Made by a program: the position numbers and the translations under genes | Shown here: positions 8,800 to 16,890 of the stretch, piece after piece | Position numbering within the stretch: the stretch's first letter is position 1 | Layout: each line of letters begins with the position of its first letter | Source of the DNA: VAXT01 sp963698015 | GTDB taxonomy: Bacteria > Actinomycetota > Thermoleophilia > Gaiellales > Gaiellaceae | Length of the DNA stretch: 64,000 nucleotides | Direction of reading: 5' to 3' | NCBI GenBank assembly: GCA_963698015.1 | Contig: OY969109.1 | Span: forward strand, 1,116,001-1,180,000 | The notes under the pieces: generated by a model | Seen by the model: the letters and a program-made list of their open reading frames with translations, nothing else | Told to the model about the DNA's origin: nothing | The model's database searches: none

Positions 8800-10043
8800 A
8801 CGGGAGCCTCGCTGGCCGCCCGCAGGAGCTCGGCCAGCTCGCTCGCGATGTCCCACTGCCCGATCAGCGGATGCGCGAGCAGCGCCATGCGTGCGTCTGC
8901 CGGCTCGCGTGAGAGAGCCGCTCGCACCGCGAGGCGCTCGTAGGCCGCGACGTGCTGGACGAGGCCGAGCAGCTCGGGTGCGAGCGGCTTCTGGGGGAGG
9001 GGCTCGATGAGGTCGTGGGAGACGCGTGCCGGCACCTCGACCACGTCGTCGGCGGCGAGCCCCTGCACCGTGTCCTCGTTCCTGACGTCGACCTCGTGCA
9101 CCTCGCCGTTTCCGGCCACGAGCGACGCGATCAGCCCGACCGCCGCCTCGCTGTAGTAGGCGCCGCCGCGCTGTTCGAGGAGCGCCGGCTTCTCGGCCAG
9201 CTCTAGGTCGCGGTACAGCTCGAGAAGCCCGCGCTCGATCTTCGCGACCTCCGCGGCGCGCGGCACGCCCCGGCGCTGCTCGGCGAGCACCGCGTCGTGG
9301 GCGTAGAAGTAGCGGAGGTAGTAGGAGGGCACAGCGCCGAGCTCCTCGAGCGCCTCGCGCGGCAGGTGCGACGAGCCGGCGAGCTCGTCACCGTGGCTCC
9401 CGATCAGCTCCGGGAGGACGTCCGCGCCGTCGAGGAGGACGGCCCGCACCCAGGTCAGGTGGTTCAGCCCGACCTGATCGATCAGGAGGCGCTCCGGCTC
9501 GACGCCGAGCATGCGCGCGGCCGTGCGCTGGAACCCGATCGCGACGTTGCAGAGCCCGACCGCGCGATGGCCCGCATCGAGCAGCGCCCGCGTGACGATC
9601 CCGACGGGGTTCGTGAAGTCGACGATCCAGGCCCCGTCGGCCGCGAGCTCGCGGGCCCGGTCGGCGATCGAAAGCACGACGGGAACCGTGCGCAGCGCCT
9701 TCGCCAGGCCGCCTGCGCCGGTCGTCTCCTGCCCGATGCAGCCGCACGCGAGCGGGACGGTCTCGTCGGAGAGCCGCGCCTGCTGGCCCCCGACGCGGAT
9801 CTGGACGAGGACGAAGTCGGCGCCGTGGAGCGCGCTGTCGAGATCGCCCGTGAGGGTCAGTTCGCCCGAGAACCCGGCCCGCGCCAGCATCCGCCCGGCG
9901 AGGCCGCCGACGATCTCGAGCCGCTCGGGGTCGATGTCCTGGAGGACGAGCTCCGTCACGTCGAGGCGCTCGCGCTCACCCGCGAGCCCGGAGACGAGCT
10001 CCGGCGTGTAGGTCGAGCCGCCGCCGACGACCGCGATCTTCAT
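8796..10043 (-). CDS. family 4 glycosidase (NAD- and metal-dependent, 6-phospho-beta-glucosidase-like)
   Basis: GH4 enzymes cleave glycosides, usually 6-phosphorylated ones, by transient oxidation of the sugar with bound NAD. The 415-residue product shows the N-terminal NAD fold (VVGGGSTYTPEL, residues 5-16), the NPVGI segment near 145, and the metal ligands C165 (LCN) and H195 (GLNHLTW). The length fits the 6-phospho-beta-glucosidase subgroup (LicH/CelF). Because the sugar arrives through an ABC transporter rather than a PTS, the adjacent kinase would have to supply the phosphate. ATG 10043 overlaps the permease stop by four bases (ATGA). Confidence 0.9.
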   Translation of the reverse strand: MKIAVVGGGSTYTPELVSGLAGERERLDVTELVLQDIDPERLEIVGGLAGRMLARAGFSGELTLTGDLDSALHGADFVLVQIRVGGQQARLSDETVPLACGCIGQETTGAGGLAKALRTVPVVLSIADRARELAADGAWIVDFTNPVGIVTRALLDAGHRAVGLCNVAIGFQRTAARMLGVEPERLLIDQVGLNHLTWVRAVLLDGADVLPELIGSHGDELAGSSHLPREALEELGAVPSYYLRYFYAHDAVLAEQRRGVPRAAEVAKIERGLLELYRDLELAEKPALLEQRGGAYYSEAAVGLIASLVAGNGEVHEVDVRNEDTVQGLAADDVVEVPARVSHDLIEPLPQKPLAPELLGLVQHVAAYERLAVRAALSREPADARMALLAHPLIGQWDIASELAELLRAASEAPV

Positions 10044-10924
10044 CCCTTCACCCCGGTCAGGGTGACGCCCTCGACGAAGGCCCGCTGCGCGAGGAAGAAC
10101 ACGATGATCACCGGCGCCATGAAGAGCAGCGTCGCGGCCATCGTCAGGTTCCACTGCACCTGGTAGATCGTGCGGAACTGCGCCAGGCCGAGCGACAGCG
10201 TCCAGTGCTGTGGGCTCTCGCTGGTGTACAGGAGCGGCCCGAAGAAGTCGTTGAAGCAGAAGAGGAACTCGAAGAGCGCAACGGCCGCGATCGCAGGCTT
10301 CGCGAGGCGGAGGAAGACCGAGACGAGGATCCTGAGCTCACCGCAGCCGTCGACCCGCGCCGCGTCCGAATACTCCTCGGGGATCGTGAGGAAGAACTGG
10401 CGCAGGAGGAAGATCGAGAAGGCGTCGCCGAGGAAGTTGGGAATGATCAGCGGCCAGAGCGAGCCGATCAGGTGCAGCTTCGAGAAGAGGACGTAGACCG
10501 GGATGACCGTGATCTGGACGGGCAGCATCATGGCGACCAGCACGAAGACGAAGGCGACGTCCCGGCCCTTCCAGCGCAGCCGTGAGAGCGCGTAGGCGAC
10601 GGGGATGCTCGAGAGAAGCACGCCGACGGTCGCCAGCACCGCATAGATCGTCGTGTTCAGCGCGTAGCGCCAGATCGGCGCCGTGTGGAACACGTCCGTG
10701 AAGTTGGCCCACCGGAACGGGCTCGGCCAGAGCCTGGGCGAGAGCGCCTGCTCGTTCGTCATCAGCGAGGTGAGCACGATGAAGAAGAACGGCGCGAGAA
10801 ACATGATCGACACGGCGATCAGCAGGCTGTGATCGGCGACCGAGATCAGGAGCCGCTTGCGACGCACGGCCGCCGGGGGCTTGCGCCGCTCGAGCCCCGC
10901 CACGGCCGGTGCGGCCGTGCTCAT
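10040..10924 (-). CDS. sugar ABC transporter permease (MalG/AraQ type)
   Basis: A 294-residue inner-membrane permease with six predicted helices. It carries the cytoplasmic EAA loop (EEYSDAARVDGCGELRI) that docks to the ATPase, and the family C-terminus ending near TLTGVKG. The N-terminal 25 residues are cytosolic and basic. It pairs with the MalF-type permease immediately upstream (ATGA overlap). Together with the binding protein and ATPase it forms a CUT1-family importer for oligosaccharides or glycosides. Confidence 0.92.
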   Translation of the reverse strand: MSTAAPAVAGLERRKPPAAVRRKRLLISVADHSLLIAVSIMFLAPFFFIVLTSLMTNEQALSPRLWPSPFRWANFTDVFHTAPIWRYALNTTIYAVLATVGVLLSSIPVAYALSRLRWKGRDVAFVFVLVAMMLPVQITVIPVYVLFSKLHLIGSLWPLIIPNFLGDAFSIFLLRQFFLTIPEEYSDAARVDGCGELRILVSVFLRLAKPAIAAVALFEFLFCFNDFFGPLLYTSESPQHWTLSLGLAQFRTIYQVQWNLTMAATLLFMAPVIIVFFLAQRAFVEGVTLTGVKG

Positions 10925-11919
10925 CTGCGTCCTGCTCCCTGGTAGAAGACCCAGAGCCGGGAGCTGCGCAGGATCAGTAGCGTGACCGCGAGCGCGACGA
11001 CCAGCAGGAGCATCGCCATCGCCGACGCGTAGCCCATGTTGAAGTAGCGAAATCCCTGCTGGTAGAGCAGCACCGGGTAGAAGAGCGTCGAGTCCTCCGG
11101 GTAGCCGAGGTCAGTCGCGCTCTCCGAGGCTGCCTGCCCCTGCGCGACCCCGGCGGCGACGTACGCCTGCGTGAAGTACTGCAGGCTGTCGATGACGCCG
11201 ATCACGACCGCGAACAGGATCACCGGGCTGATCGAGGGGAGCGTCACGTAGCGGATGCGCTGGAGCGGGCCCGCGCCGTCCAGCTGCGACGACTCGTAGA
11301 GGTGGCGCGGAACGTCGATCACCGCGGCGAGGAAGATGATCATCAGGTTCCCGACCCCCCAGAGCCCGAGCAGGGTCAGGGACGGCTTCGACCACGTGGG
11401 CGAGTGGAACCAGAGCGGGCCCTGGATACCGAGGTGGCCGAGAACGATGTTCACGGGGCCGGTCGCAGGGTTCAGCAGGTAGACGAACGCGAGCGTCGCG
11501 GCCACGGTCGGGGCAAGCGCTGGGAGGTAGAAGACCGTGCGGAAGAACCCGATCCCGCGTCGCGCGCGCGAGAGCATCAACGCGACCCCGAACGCGAAGA
11601 TGACCTGGAGCGGGACGAAGAAGGCCATCAGCCAGAGCGTGTTCTTGACCGCCGGCCACACCTGCTGGTCCTGCTCGAACAGGAACCTGTAGTTCGCGAG
11701 CCCGACCCAGCGCGGCGAGGAGAGCAGGTCGTAGTGCGTGAACGAGAGAAACAGGCTCGAAACGAGCGGGTAGCCGAAGAACGCCGTGAAGCCCACGATC
11801 CAGGGGCTCATCAGCAGCAGGACGAGCCCGCGGCGGCGCCAGGCGGCCCGCTTCTTTGCCTTCAGGCGCGCGACCGCCGCCGGCCCGGTGAGGGCTAGAA
11901 CACCCTCGGCCGAGCTCAC
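10921..11919 (-). CDS. sugar ABC transporter permease (MalF/UgpA type)
   Basis: A 332-residue CUT1-family permease. After a basic cytosolic N-terminus (KAKKRAAWRRR) come about six helices and the EAA loop DVPRHLYESSQLDGAGPLQR near residue 225. A periplasm-side insertion (ASESATDLGYPEDSTLFYP) precedes the last helices. It overlaps the binding-protein stop by four bases and the second permease by four bases, so binding protein and both permeases are one coupled translation unit. Confidence 0.92.
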   Translation of the reverse strand: MSSAEGVLALTGPAAVARLKAKKRAAWRRRGLVLLLMSPWIVGFTAFFGYPLVSSLFLSFTHYDLLSSPRWVGLANYRFLFEQDQQVWPAVKNTLWLMAFFVPLQVIFAFGVALMLSRARRGIGFFRTVFYLPALAPTVAATLAFVYLLNPATGPVNIVLGHLGIQGPLWFHSPTWSKPSLTLLGLWGVGNLMIIFLAAVIDVPRHLYESSQLDGAGPLQRIRYVTLPSISPVILFAVVIGVIDSLQYFTQAYVAAGVAQGQAASESATDLGYPEDSTLFYPVLLYQQGFRYFNMGYASAMAMLLLVVALAVTLLILRSSRLWVFYQGAGRR

Positions 11920-13250
11920 GGCACGTTGCTTCCGGCCTGCTCGAGCGCTGCGTTGATCTGCTTGTCCACGTTCGCGATCCCGTCATGGAGATCTTCGTCC
12001 TTCACGTGCCCCGCCTGCCACTTGTCCAGGAACGACGCGAACAGGGTCTGGTTCTGCGCGCCGATCGAGAGCACGGGCTGGGTGCTCGACTTCGGGTTGG
12101 CGAAGACGTTCGTGAACGTCTGGAACCTGGGGTCGAGCTTGAGCTCCGGCGACTTCAGCGACGCGAGCGTGGAGGGGATGTTCTGCAGCCCGTTCGCCAT
12201 CTGGGCGAGCGTCGTCGGGTCGGTCGAGAAGTACTTCAGGAAGAGCCACGCCGGGTCCGCGTGCTTCGCGCCCTTCGGGAGGCCCATGATCGTCCCGATC
12301 ACGAAGCCCGAGCCGTAGAGGTCCGGCTTCGAGACGGGCAGCGGCGCGGTTCCGAAGTCGAGCTTCGGCGCCTCGGCCTTGATGAAGCCGATCCGGTACT
12401 CGCCGTCGAGGTTCATCGCGACCTTGCCGGTCTCGAAGGCGTTCGAGGCGGAGAACTCGTCGCCCGAGCTTGCCTGCCAGCGGACGAGGTTGTCGTACCC
12501 GTACCAGTCGACGAGCTTCTTCTGCCAGCGGGCCATCTGCTCCCAGGCAGGATCGTCGGCGAGGCCGGACTTGTCGCCGTTCATCCACGTCGCGCCCCAC
12601 ATCGGGCCCCAGTGGACCGGTGCGTTCTCGTACCAGCCCATCAGCGGGTCGAAGCCGACGACCTTCAGCGAGCCGTCCGGGTTGCGGACCGTGAGCTTCT
12701 TCGCGTCCGCGGCCAGCTCGTCGACGGTCTTGGGCGGGCCGCTGATGCCCGCGTCGGCGAGCATCTTCTTGTTGTAGTAGAGGCCGTACGAGTCGGCGAG
12801 GAAGGGAAGCGCGCACCGCTTGTCCTTGTACGCGGTGTAGTCGCGGATCGTCTTCGGGAACTGATTCATGTCGAACTTGTCCGCGTCGATGTAGCGGTTC
12901 AGGTCCTGCCAGGCTCCCGAGTTGCAGAACGCGCCGAGGTTGTCGGTCTCGAACATCGACGCCACGTCCGGCGGGTTGCCGGCGTGGATCGCGGCGGTCA
13001 GCTTGTCGGCCGTGATCGCGCCGACGCTCTTGACCGTGATCCACGGGTACTTCTCGTGGAACTTCGCAAGCCCCGCGTTCATGACCTTGAGCTCGCGGGC
13101 GGTGAAGGGGCTCCAGAACGTGAGCGTGACCGGGGTCTTGTCCGCCGCCGCGGTGTCCTTCGACGACGAATCCTTCGAGCCGCCGCCTCCGCAGCCGGCG
13201 AGAGCCAGCGCACCCAGGACGACGGACAGTGCAGCGACGACGCGGATCAT
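11916..13250 (-). CDS. extracellular sugar-binding lipoprotein of a CUT1 ABC transporter
   Basis: First gene of the operon and the receptor of the importer. The 444-residue protein has a lipoprotein signal peptide with lipobox LALAGC, a Gly/Ser linker, and the family 1 solute-binding fold (VTLTFWSPF at the mature N-terminus, DVASMFETDN, GWYENAPVHWG). Aromatic residues are abundant, as expected for sugar stacking. I chose ATG 13250 because AGGAGG lies six bases upstream; the ATG at 13265 would place that ribosome site inside the gene. A sigma-70-type promoter lies at 13302-13329. Confidence 0.92.
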   Translation of the reverse strand: MIRVVAALSVVLGALALAGCGGGGSKDSSSKDTAAADKTPVTLTFWSPFTARELKVMNAGLAKFHEKYPWITVKSVGAITADKLTAAIHAGNPPDVASMFETDNLGAFCNSGAWQDLNRYIDADKFDMNQFPKTIRDYTAYKDKRCALPFLADSYGLYYNKKMLADAGISGPPKTVDELAADAKKLTVRNPDGSLKVVGFDPLMGWYENAPVHWGPMWGATWMNGDKSGLADDPAWEQMARWQKKLVDWYGYDNLVRWQASSGDEFSASNAFETGKVAMNLDGEYRIGFIKAEAPKLDFGTAPLPVSKPDLYGSGFVIGTIMGLPKGAKHADPAWLFLKYFSTDPTTLAQMANGLQNIPSTLASLKSPELKLDPRFQTFTNVFANPKSSTQPVLSIGAQNQTLFASFLDKWQAGHVKDEDLHDGIANVDKQINAALEQAGSNVP

Positions 13251-13274
13251 CGAGAGCCTCCTCATCCAGGATTT

Positions 13275-13370
13275 CTCGTTAAGTACCTTTACAGGGTGGA
13301 TAGATAACGCACGCAGCGGCCAGAGTCAACTCGCATCCGTCCATCAGATTTGGTAAGTCTTCTTGACGAG
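13275..13370. promoter_or_regulatory. candidate ROK operator: divergently oriented 17-bp repeat pair
   Basis: The minus strand at 13275-13291 reads TAAAGGTACTTAACGAG and the plus strand at 13354-13370 reads TAAGTCTTCTTGACGAG; 12 of 17 positions match. One copy lies in the leader of the sugar operon, the other directly abuts the ROK start codon. This arrangement suits a regulator that represses both its operon and itself, but binding is inferred. Confidence 0.4.
13302..13329 (-). promoter_or_regulatory. sigma-70-like promoter of the sugar operon
   Basis: On the minus strand TTGACT (13324-13329) is followed after 16 bp by TTATCT (13302-13307), about 50 bases upstream of the chosen binding-protein start. 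The promoter lies between the two copies of the candidate operator described at 13275-13370. Confidence 0.65.
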
Positions 13371-14543
13371 ATGGCAGAAACGACCCGACCGTCCCCGGCA
13401 GCGCCGCCGCTCCTCAAGCGCCTCAACGAGCAGACGGTCCTCGAGCTCGTGCGCGACCTCGCTCCCGTTTCGCGGGCGGAGATCTCGCGGCGGGCCGGGA
13501 TCTCGAAGCCGACGGTCTCGCTCGCGTTGCGCTCGCTCGTCGAGGCCGGGCTCGTGCGCGAGAGCACCGAGGCTCCAAGCGGGCCGAGCTACGGCGCCGT
13601 CTACTTCGAGCCGGTCCCCGAGGCGGCGCTCGTCCTCGGGCTCGACCTCGGGGCACGGTTCCTGCGCGGTGCGATCTGCGACCTCAGCGGCACGATCCGC
13701 GCGCGTCAGGACGTCGAGCTCCAGGGCGCCGACGCGGAGCGGGCACTCGCGGCGGTCGACGAGCTTCGCGATGCGCTCGTTGCGGCGACGGACCTGCCCG
13801 GGGAGCTGATCGACGGCGTCGTCGTCGGCGTGCCGGGCGTCACGGGCGCCGCGGCCGGGACGCTCCAGCTGGCCGCGAACGTGCCCGGGCTCGAGGGGCG
13901 GCCCTTCGAAGCCGAGCTCGAGGCGCGCCTCGAGCTGCCGATCACGCTCGAGAACGACATCAACCTCGCGGCGCTCGGCGAGCGCTGGCTGGGCGTTGCG
14001 CGCGGCGTCGACGACTTCGTCTTCCTCTCGGTCGGGACCGGCATGGGGGCCGGGATCGTGCTCCGCGGTGAGCTCCACACCGGGCGGCACGGCTTCGCCG
14101 GGGAGATCGACTTCGCTCTCGACGCGCTCGACGAGGACGTCGACCCGTCCGCTCCCCAGATCGCCGAGCTGGCGGCCGAGATGGCGGCGCGGCAGGACAG
14201 GACCAGCCTGCGGGCGCCCTTCGAGGCGCGGTCGGTGTTCGACGCCGCCCGCCAGGGTGACGAGGCGGCGCAACTCGTCGTGGCCGAGGTCGGCCGCCGG
14301 ATCGCGCTGCACCTCGCGCCGGTCGCCGCGGTCGTCGACGTCGAGCTCGTGGTGCTCGGCGGCGGGATCGGCTCGAACGGTGATCTCCTGCTGGAGCCGG
14401 TCCGGCGGCTCCTGGCCTCGTGGCTGCCCTACCCGCCGCAGGTCGAGGTGTCGACCGTCGGCGAGGCCGCGGTCCTCGCGGGCGCCCTCGCGGTGGGCGT
14501 TCGAGCCGCGCTCGAGAACGTCGCGCGCACCCAGGTGGCCTGA
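13371..14543 (+). CDS. ROK-family transcriptional regulator of the adjacent sugar operon
   Basis: A 390-residue NagC/XylR-type regulator. Residues about 15-60 form a winged helix (SRAEISRRAGISKPTVSLAL as recognition region). The ROK domain follows with VLGLDLGARF, the ENDINLAALGE catalytic-type motif and VGTGMGAGIVL. The usual ROK zinc motif (CxCGxxGC) after GFAGEIDF is absent, and there are no cysteines there, so it is probably a sugar sensor rather than a kinase and folds without that zinc. It diverges from the sugar operon across 120 bp. ATG 13371 has no clear ribosome site and may be leaderless. Confidence 0.88.
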   Translation: MAETTRPSPAAPPLLKRLNEQTVLELVRDLAPVSRAEISRRAGISKPTVSLALRSLVEAGLVRESTEAPSGPSYGAVYFEPVPEAALVLGLDLGARFLRGAICDLSGTIRARQDVELQGADAERALAAVDELRDALVAATDLPGELIDGVVVGVPGVTGAAAGTLQLAANVPGLEGRPFEAELEARLELPITLENDINLAALGERWLGVARGVDDFVFLSVGTGMGAGIVLRGELHTGRHGFAGEIDFALDALDEDVDPSAPQIAELAAEMAARQDRTSLRAPFEARSVFDAARQGDEAAQLVVAEVGRRIALHLAPVAAVVDVELVVLGGGIGSNGDLLLEPVRRLLASWLPYPPQVEVSTVGEAAVLAGALAVGVRAALENVARTQVA

Positions 14544-14594
14544 CCGCGACCGCTCCCGCTTGGCTCGCGGGCGGAATCGAGCTAGAACCTGCAT

Positions 14595-16118
14595 GTGCGG
14601 TGGGGGAAAGGCGCGATCCGTCTGGCGTGCGTGGGGGCAGCACTGCTCGTCCTGCAGGCTGCAGGCGCAGGCCCGGGCTCGACGACGCGCGTCAGCACGG
14701 CGACCGGCGGCGGGCAGGGGAACGGCAACAGCTTCGTGCCGGCGATCAGCGCCGACGGCCGTTTCGTGGCGTTCTACTCCGACGCGTCGAACCTCGTCCA
14801 GGGGGACACGAACGGTGCGCGCGACGTCTTCGTCCGCGACCTGCAGACGGGTGAGACGACGCGCGTCAGCGTCAGCAGCTCGGGCGCCGAGGCGAACGGC
14901 GACAGCTTCGCCCCGGCACTGAGCGCCGACGGGCGGTACGTCGCATTCTCGTCGGCGGCCACGAACCTCGTCGACGGCGACACGAACGACGCGAACGACA
15001 TCTTCATCCGCGACCGCCAGGCGAACACGACAACGCGGGTCAGCGTTGGCTTCGACGGCAGCCAGGCGAACGGCGGTAGCGACCAGCCGTCGCTCAGCGG
15101 CGACGGGCGCTTGGTCGCGTTCACATCCACGGCCTCGAACATCGTCAACCCAGATGTGAACAACCTCCGCGACGCATTCGTGTACGACCGCCAGACGGGG
15201 ACGGCCGTCGACGTGAGCGTCGACTCGAACGGCGTGCAGGGGGATCTGGAGAGCTCCTCGCCCGTCCTCAGCGCAGACGGCAAGTTCGTCGCCTACTCGT
15301 CCTTCGCGGACAACCTGATCCCGGACGACCAGAACGAGGGCGCGGACATCTTCGTCCGCGACCTGCAGGCGAACACGACCGAGCGCGTCAGCGAGTACAC
15401 CGGCCACTACGAGGCCGAGGGCGACAGCCAGCGTCCGTCAATCAGCGCGGACGGCCGCTACGTCGCCTTCGACTCGGACGACTGGGATCTCGTCTGGGGC
15501 GACACGAACGACTCCTTCGACGTGTTCGTCAACGACCGCGCGACGACGGTCACGACCCGCGTCAGCGTGGACGACTCGGGCACCCAGTCGAACGCCGACA
15601 GCTTCCGCCCGTCGATCAGCGCCGACGGGCGCTACGTCGCCTTCTACTCGGAGGCGTCGAACCTCGGCTCCGGCGACACGAACGGCGCGACCGACGTGTT
15701 CGTCTACGACCGTCGAAGCGGCGCGACGAAGCGCGTGAGCGTCGCCGCCGGTGGACAGGAGTCGAACGGCGACAGCGTGCGACCGGCCATCGGCGGAAGC
15801 GGGCACATCGCCGTCTTCGAGTCGGACGCCTCGAACCTCGTCCCCGGGGACTCGAATGGCTTCACGGACGTCTTCGTCCGCGACCCGCTCGGAATCCCGC
15901 CGCCCGCGCCGCCGGCCAAGTGCATCGTCCCGCGCGTGATCGGGATGCGGCTCGCGGTCGCGCGCAAGAGGATCGGGCGCGCCAACTGCATGACCGGCCG
16001 CGTGCGCCGGGCCCGCGCGGCGAAGACCCGGGTCGGCAAGGTGCTCTCGCAGAGCCCGAAGGCCGGGGCGGTGCGCAAGCGCGGGACGAAGGTGAACCTC
16101 GTCGTCGGCCGGCGCTGA
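14595..16118 (+). CDS. secreted beta-propeller protein with C-terminal PASTA domain
   Basis: A 507-residue exported protein. After an N-terminal signal (LACVGAALLVLQAAGAG) there are about seven WD40/PD40-like repeats of roughly 60 residues. Each has ISADGRYVAF, a turn such as ASNLVxGDTN, then DVFVRDRQTG and TTRVSV, ending NGDS. The C-terminal 65 residues form a PASTA domain (CIVPRVIGMRLAVARKRI ... SQSPKAGAVRKRGTKVNLVV), which usually binds peptidoglycan fragments. The protein is likely cell-surface, perhaps wall-attached; its ligand is unknown. GTG 14595 is the most upstream sensible start and no strong ribosome site is visible. Confidence 0.8.
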   Translation: MRWGKGAIRLACVGAALLVLQAAGAGPGSTTRVSTATGGGQGNGNSFVPAISADGRFVAFYSDASNLVQGDTNGARDVFVRDLQTGETTRVSVSSSGAEANGDSFAPALSADGRYVAFSSAATNLVDGDTNDANDIFIRDRQANTTTRVSVGFDGSQANGGSDQPSLSGDGRLVAFTSTASNIVNPDVNNLRDAFVYDRQTGTAVDVSVDSNGVQGDLESSSPVLSADGKFVAYSSFADNLIPDDQNEGADIFVRDLQANTTERVSEYTGHYEAEGDSQRPSISADGRYVAFDSDDWDLVWGDTNDSFDVFVNDRATTVTTRVSVDDSGTQSNADSFRPSISADGRYVAFYSEASNLGSGDTNGATDVFVYDRRSGATKRVSVAAGGQESNGDSVRPAIGGSGHIAVFESDASNLVPGDSNGFTDVFVRDPLGIPPPAPPAKCIVPRVIGMRLAVARKRIGRANCMTGRVRRARAAKTRVGKVLSQSPKAGAVRKRGTKVNLVVGRR

Positions 16119-16121
16119 ACG

Positions 16122-16709
16122 CTACTTGCCCGGGATCGTTCCCGGCGCGTTCGCGTAGCAGCTCTGGGCGAGGCCGCGAGGGTGTCCCGCGGCGGCGGCT
16201 GCGTAGTTCGCCCTGATCGAGTCGAGGCCGCCGTCGTGGGCGAAGGCGGCCAACGGGACGTTGGGCCGGTTCGCGGGCATCCAGTTCTCGTCCGCGCCGG
16301 CGGGGGCCTCGATGATGTTGTGCGCGAGCAGGTTGTCGAGTGCGGCGTGCGCGCGTGCCTGGGCGGTCATGTCGCCGGTCCGGATCGTGCGCACCCAGTA
16401 GCACTCCCAGGCGTTCTGCGCGTTCAGGACCGCGATTCCGCCTCCGGCGCCGCGACCCGTCACGCTGTTCGCGGGGCCGAAGCTGAGGCGGGGCCAGGTC
16501 GCACCCGGGCGGGCCGTGGCGTAGAGCCAGGGCCGGGGATCGTCCTCGGGCACGTCTGCGAGGCGTCGCCAGGCGATGGTCATCACCTCGGCCGCGAGCG
16601 CGTCGGCATCGAGGCTGCCGCGGCGGCGCGCGTAGACCCTGATGGCGCCCAGGTGGGAGAACACCGGGCGGAACCGGGCTTCGGGGGTCCCAGTCGATTG
16701 CACGGCCAT
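16122..16709 (-). CDS. chimeric protein: sigma-70 region 2 fragment joined to an unrelated C-terminal domain
   Basis: Residues about 10-70 resemble region 2 of an ECF sigma factor (YARRRGSLDADALAAEV, IAWRRLADVPEDDPRPWLYA). The helix that normally leads to region 4 is cut after LYATARPG, and residues 71-195 are a different, Ala/Asn-rich sequence (GGGIAVLNAQNAWECYWV, LDNLLAHNIIEAPAG, SIRANYAAAAAGHP). No region 4 is present, so it cannot work as a normal sigma factor. The simplest reading is an in-frame deletion fusing a sigma gene to the gene that followed it; a functional fusion is possible. Function unknown. Confidence 0.55.
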   Translation of the reverse strand: MAVQSTGTPEARFRPVFSHLGAIRVYARRRGSLDADALAAEVMTIAWRRLADVPEDDPRPWLYATARPGATWPRLSFGPANSVTGRGAGGGIAVLNAQNAWECYWVRTIRTGDMTAQARAHAALDNLLAHNIIEAPAGADENWMPANRPNVPLAAFAHDGGLDSIRANYAAAAAGHPRGLAQSCYANAPGTIPGK

Positions 16710-16722
16710 ACCTCTATCTGTC

Positions 16723-16890
16723 GCGAGGCCGGGCTTGCGTTACAGATTGGGAGATTGGACACCGGCCGAGGTTCCCGGGCTCAGCAGCGGCCTCGAGATC
16801 GAGGAACGTCGTCGTCGGCCAGAGCCCGCGCCGGGGAAGCACCTGAAGGCGGGCTCCCGGGTCAGCCTGCACGTCAGCCGCGGCCGGTAG
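16723..16890 (+). pseudogene. PASTA-domain remnant
   Basis: The plus-strand frame here ends in RRPEPAPGKHLKAGSRVSL, HVSRGR and a stop, which matches the last two strands of a PASTA domain. The first half of the domain is degenerate and the upstream frame runs into the antisense strand of the sigma chimera, so no intact gene is present. It may be the end of a lost PASTA gene like the one finishing at 16118. Confidence 0.35.

Noticed and set aside
13344..15407. Very long open frames antisense to the ROK and propeller genes, and many similar ones elsewhere (for example 57502-60240 upstream extension, 44005-45159).
   Set aside because: High-GC genes create long open shadow frames. Their translations are Arg/Pro/Asp-rich, lack family motifs, and overlap genes with clear domains and ribosome sites.
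14700..15870. Regular internal DNA repeats of about 190 bp.
   Set aside because: They are codon-level copies of the propeller repeat unit within one gene, not a CRISPR array or mobile repeat. I saw no CRISPR-like repeat-spacer pattern anywhere.
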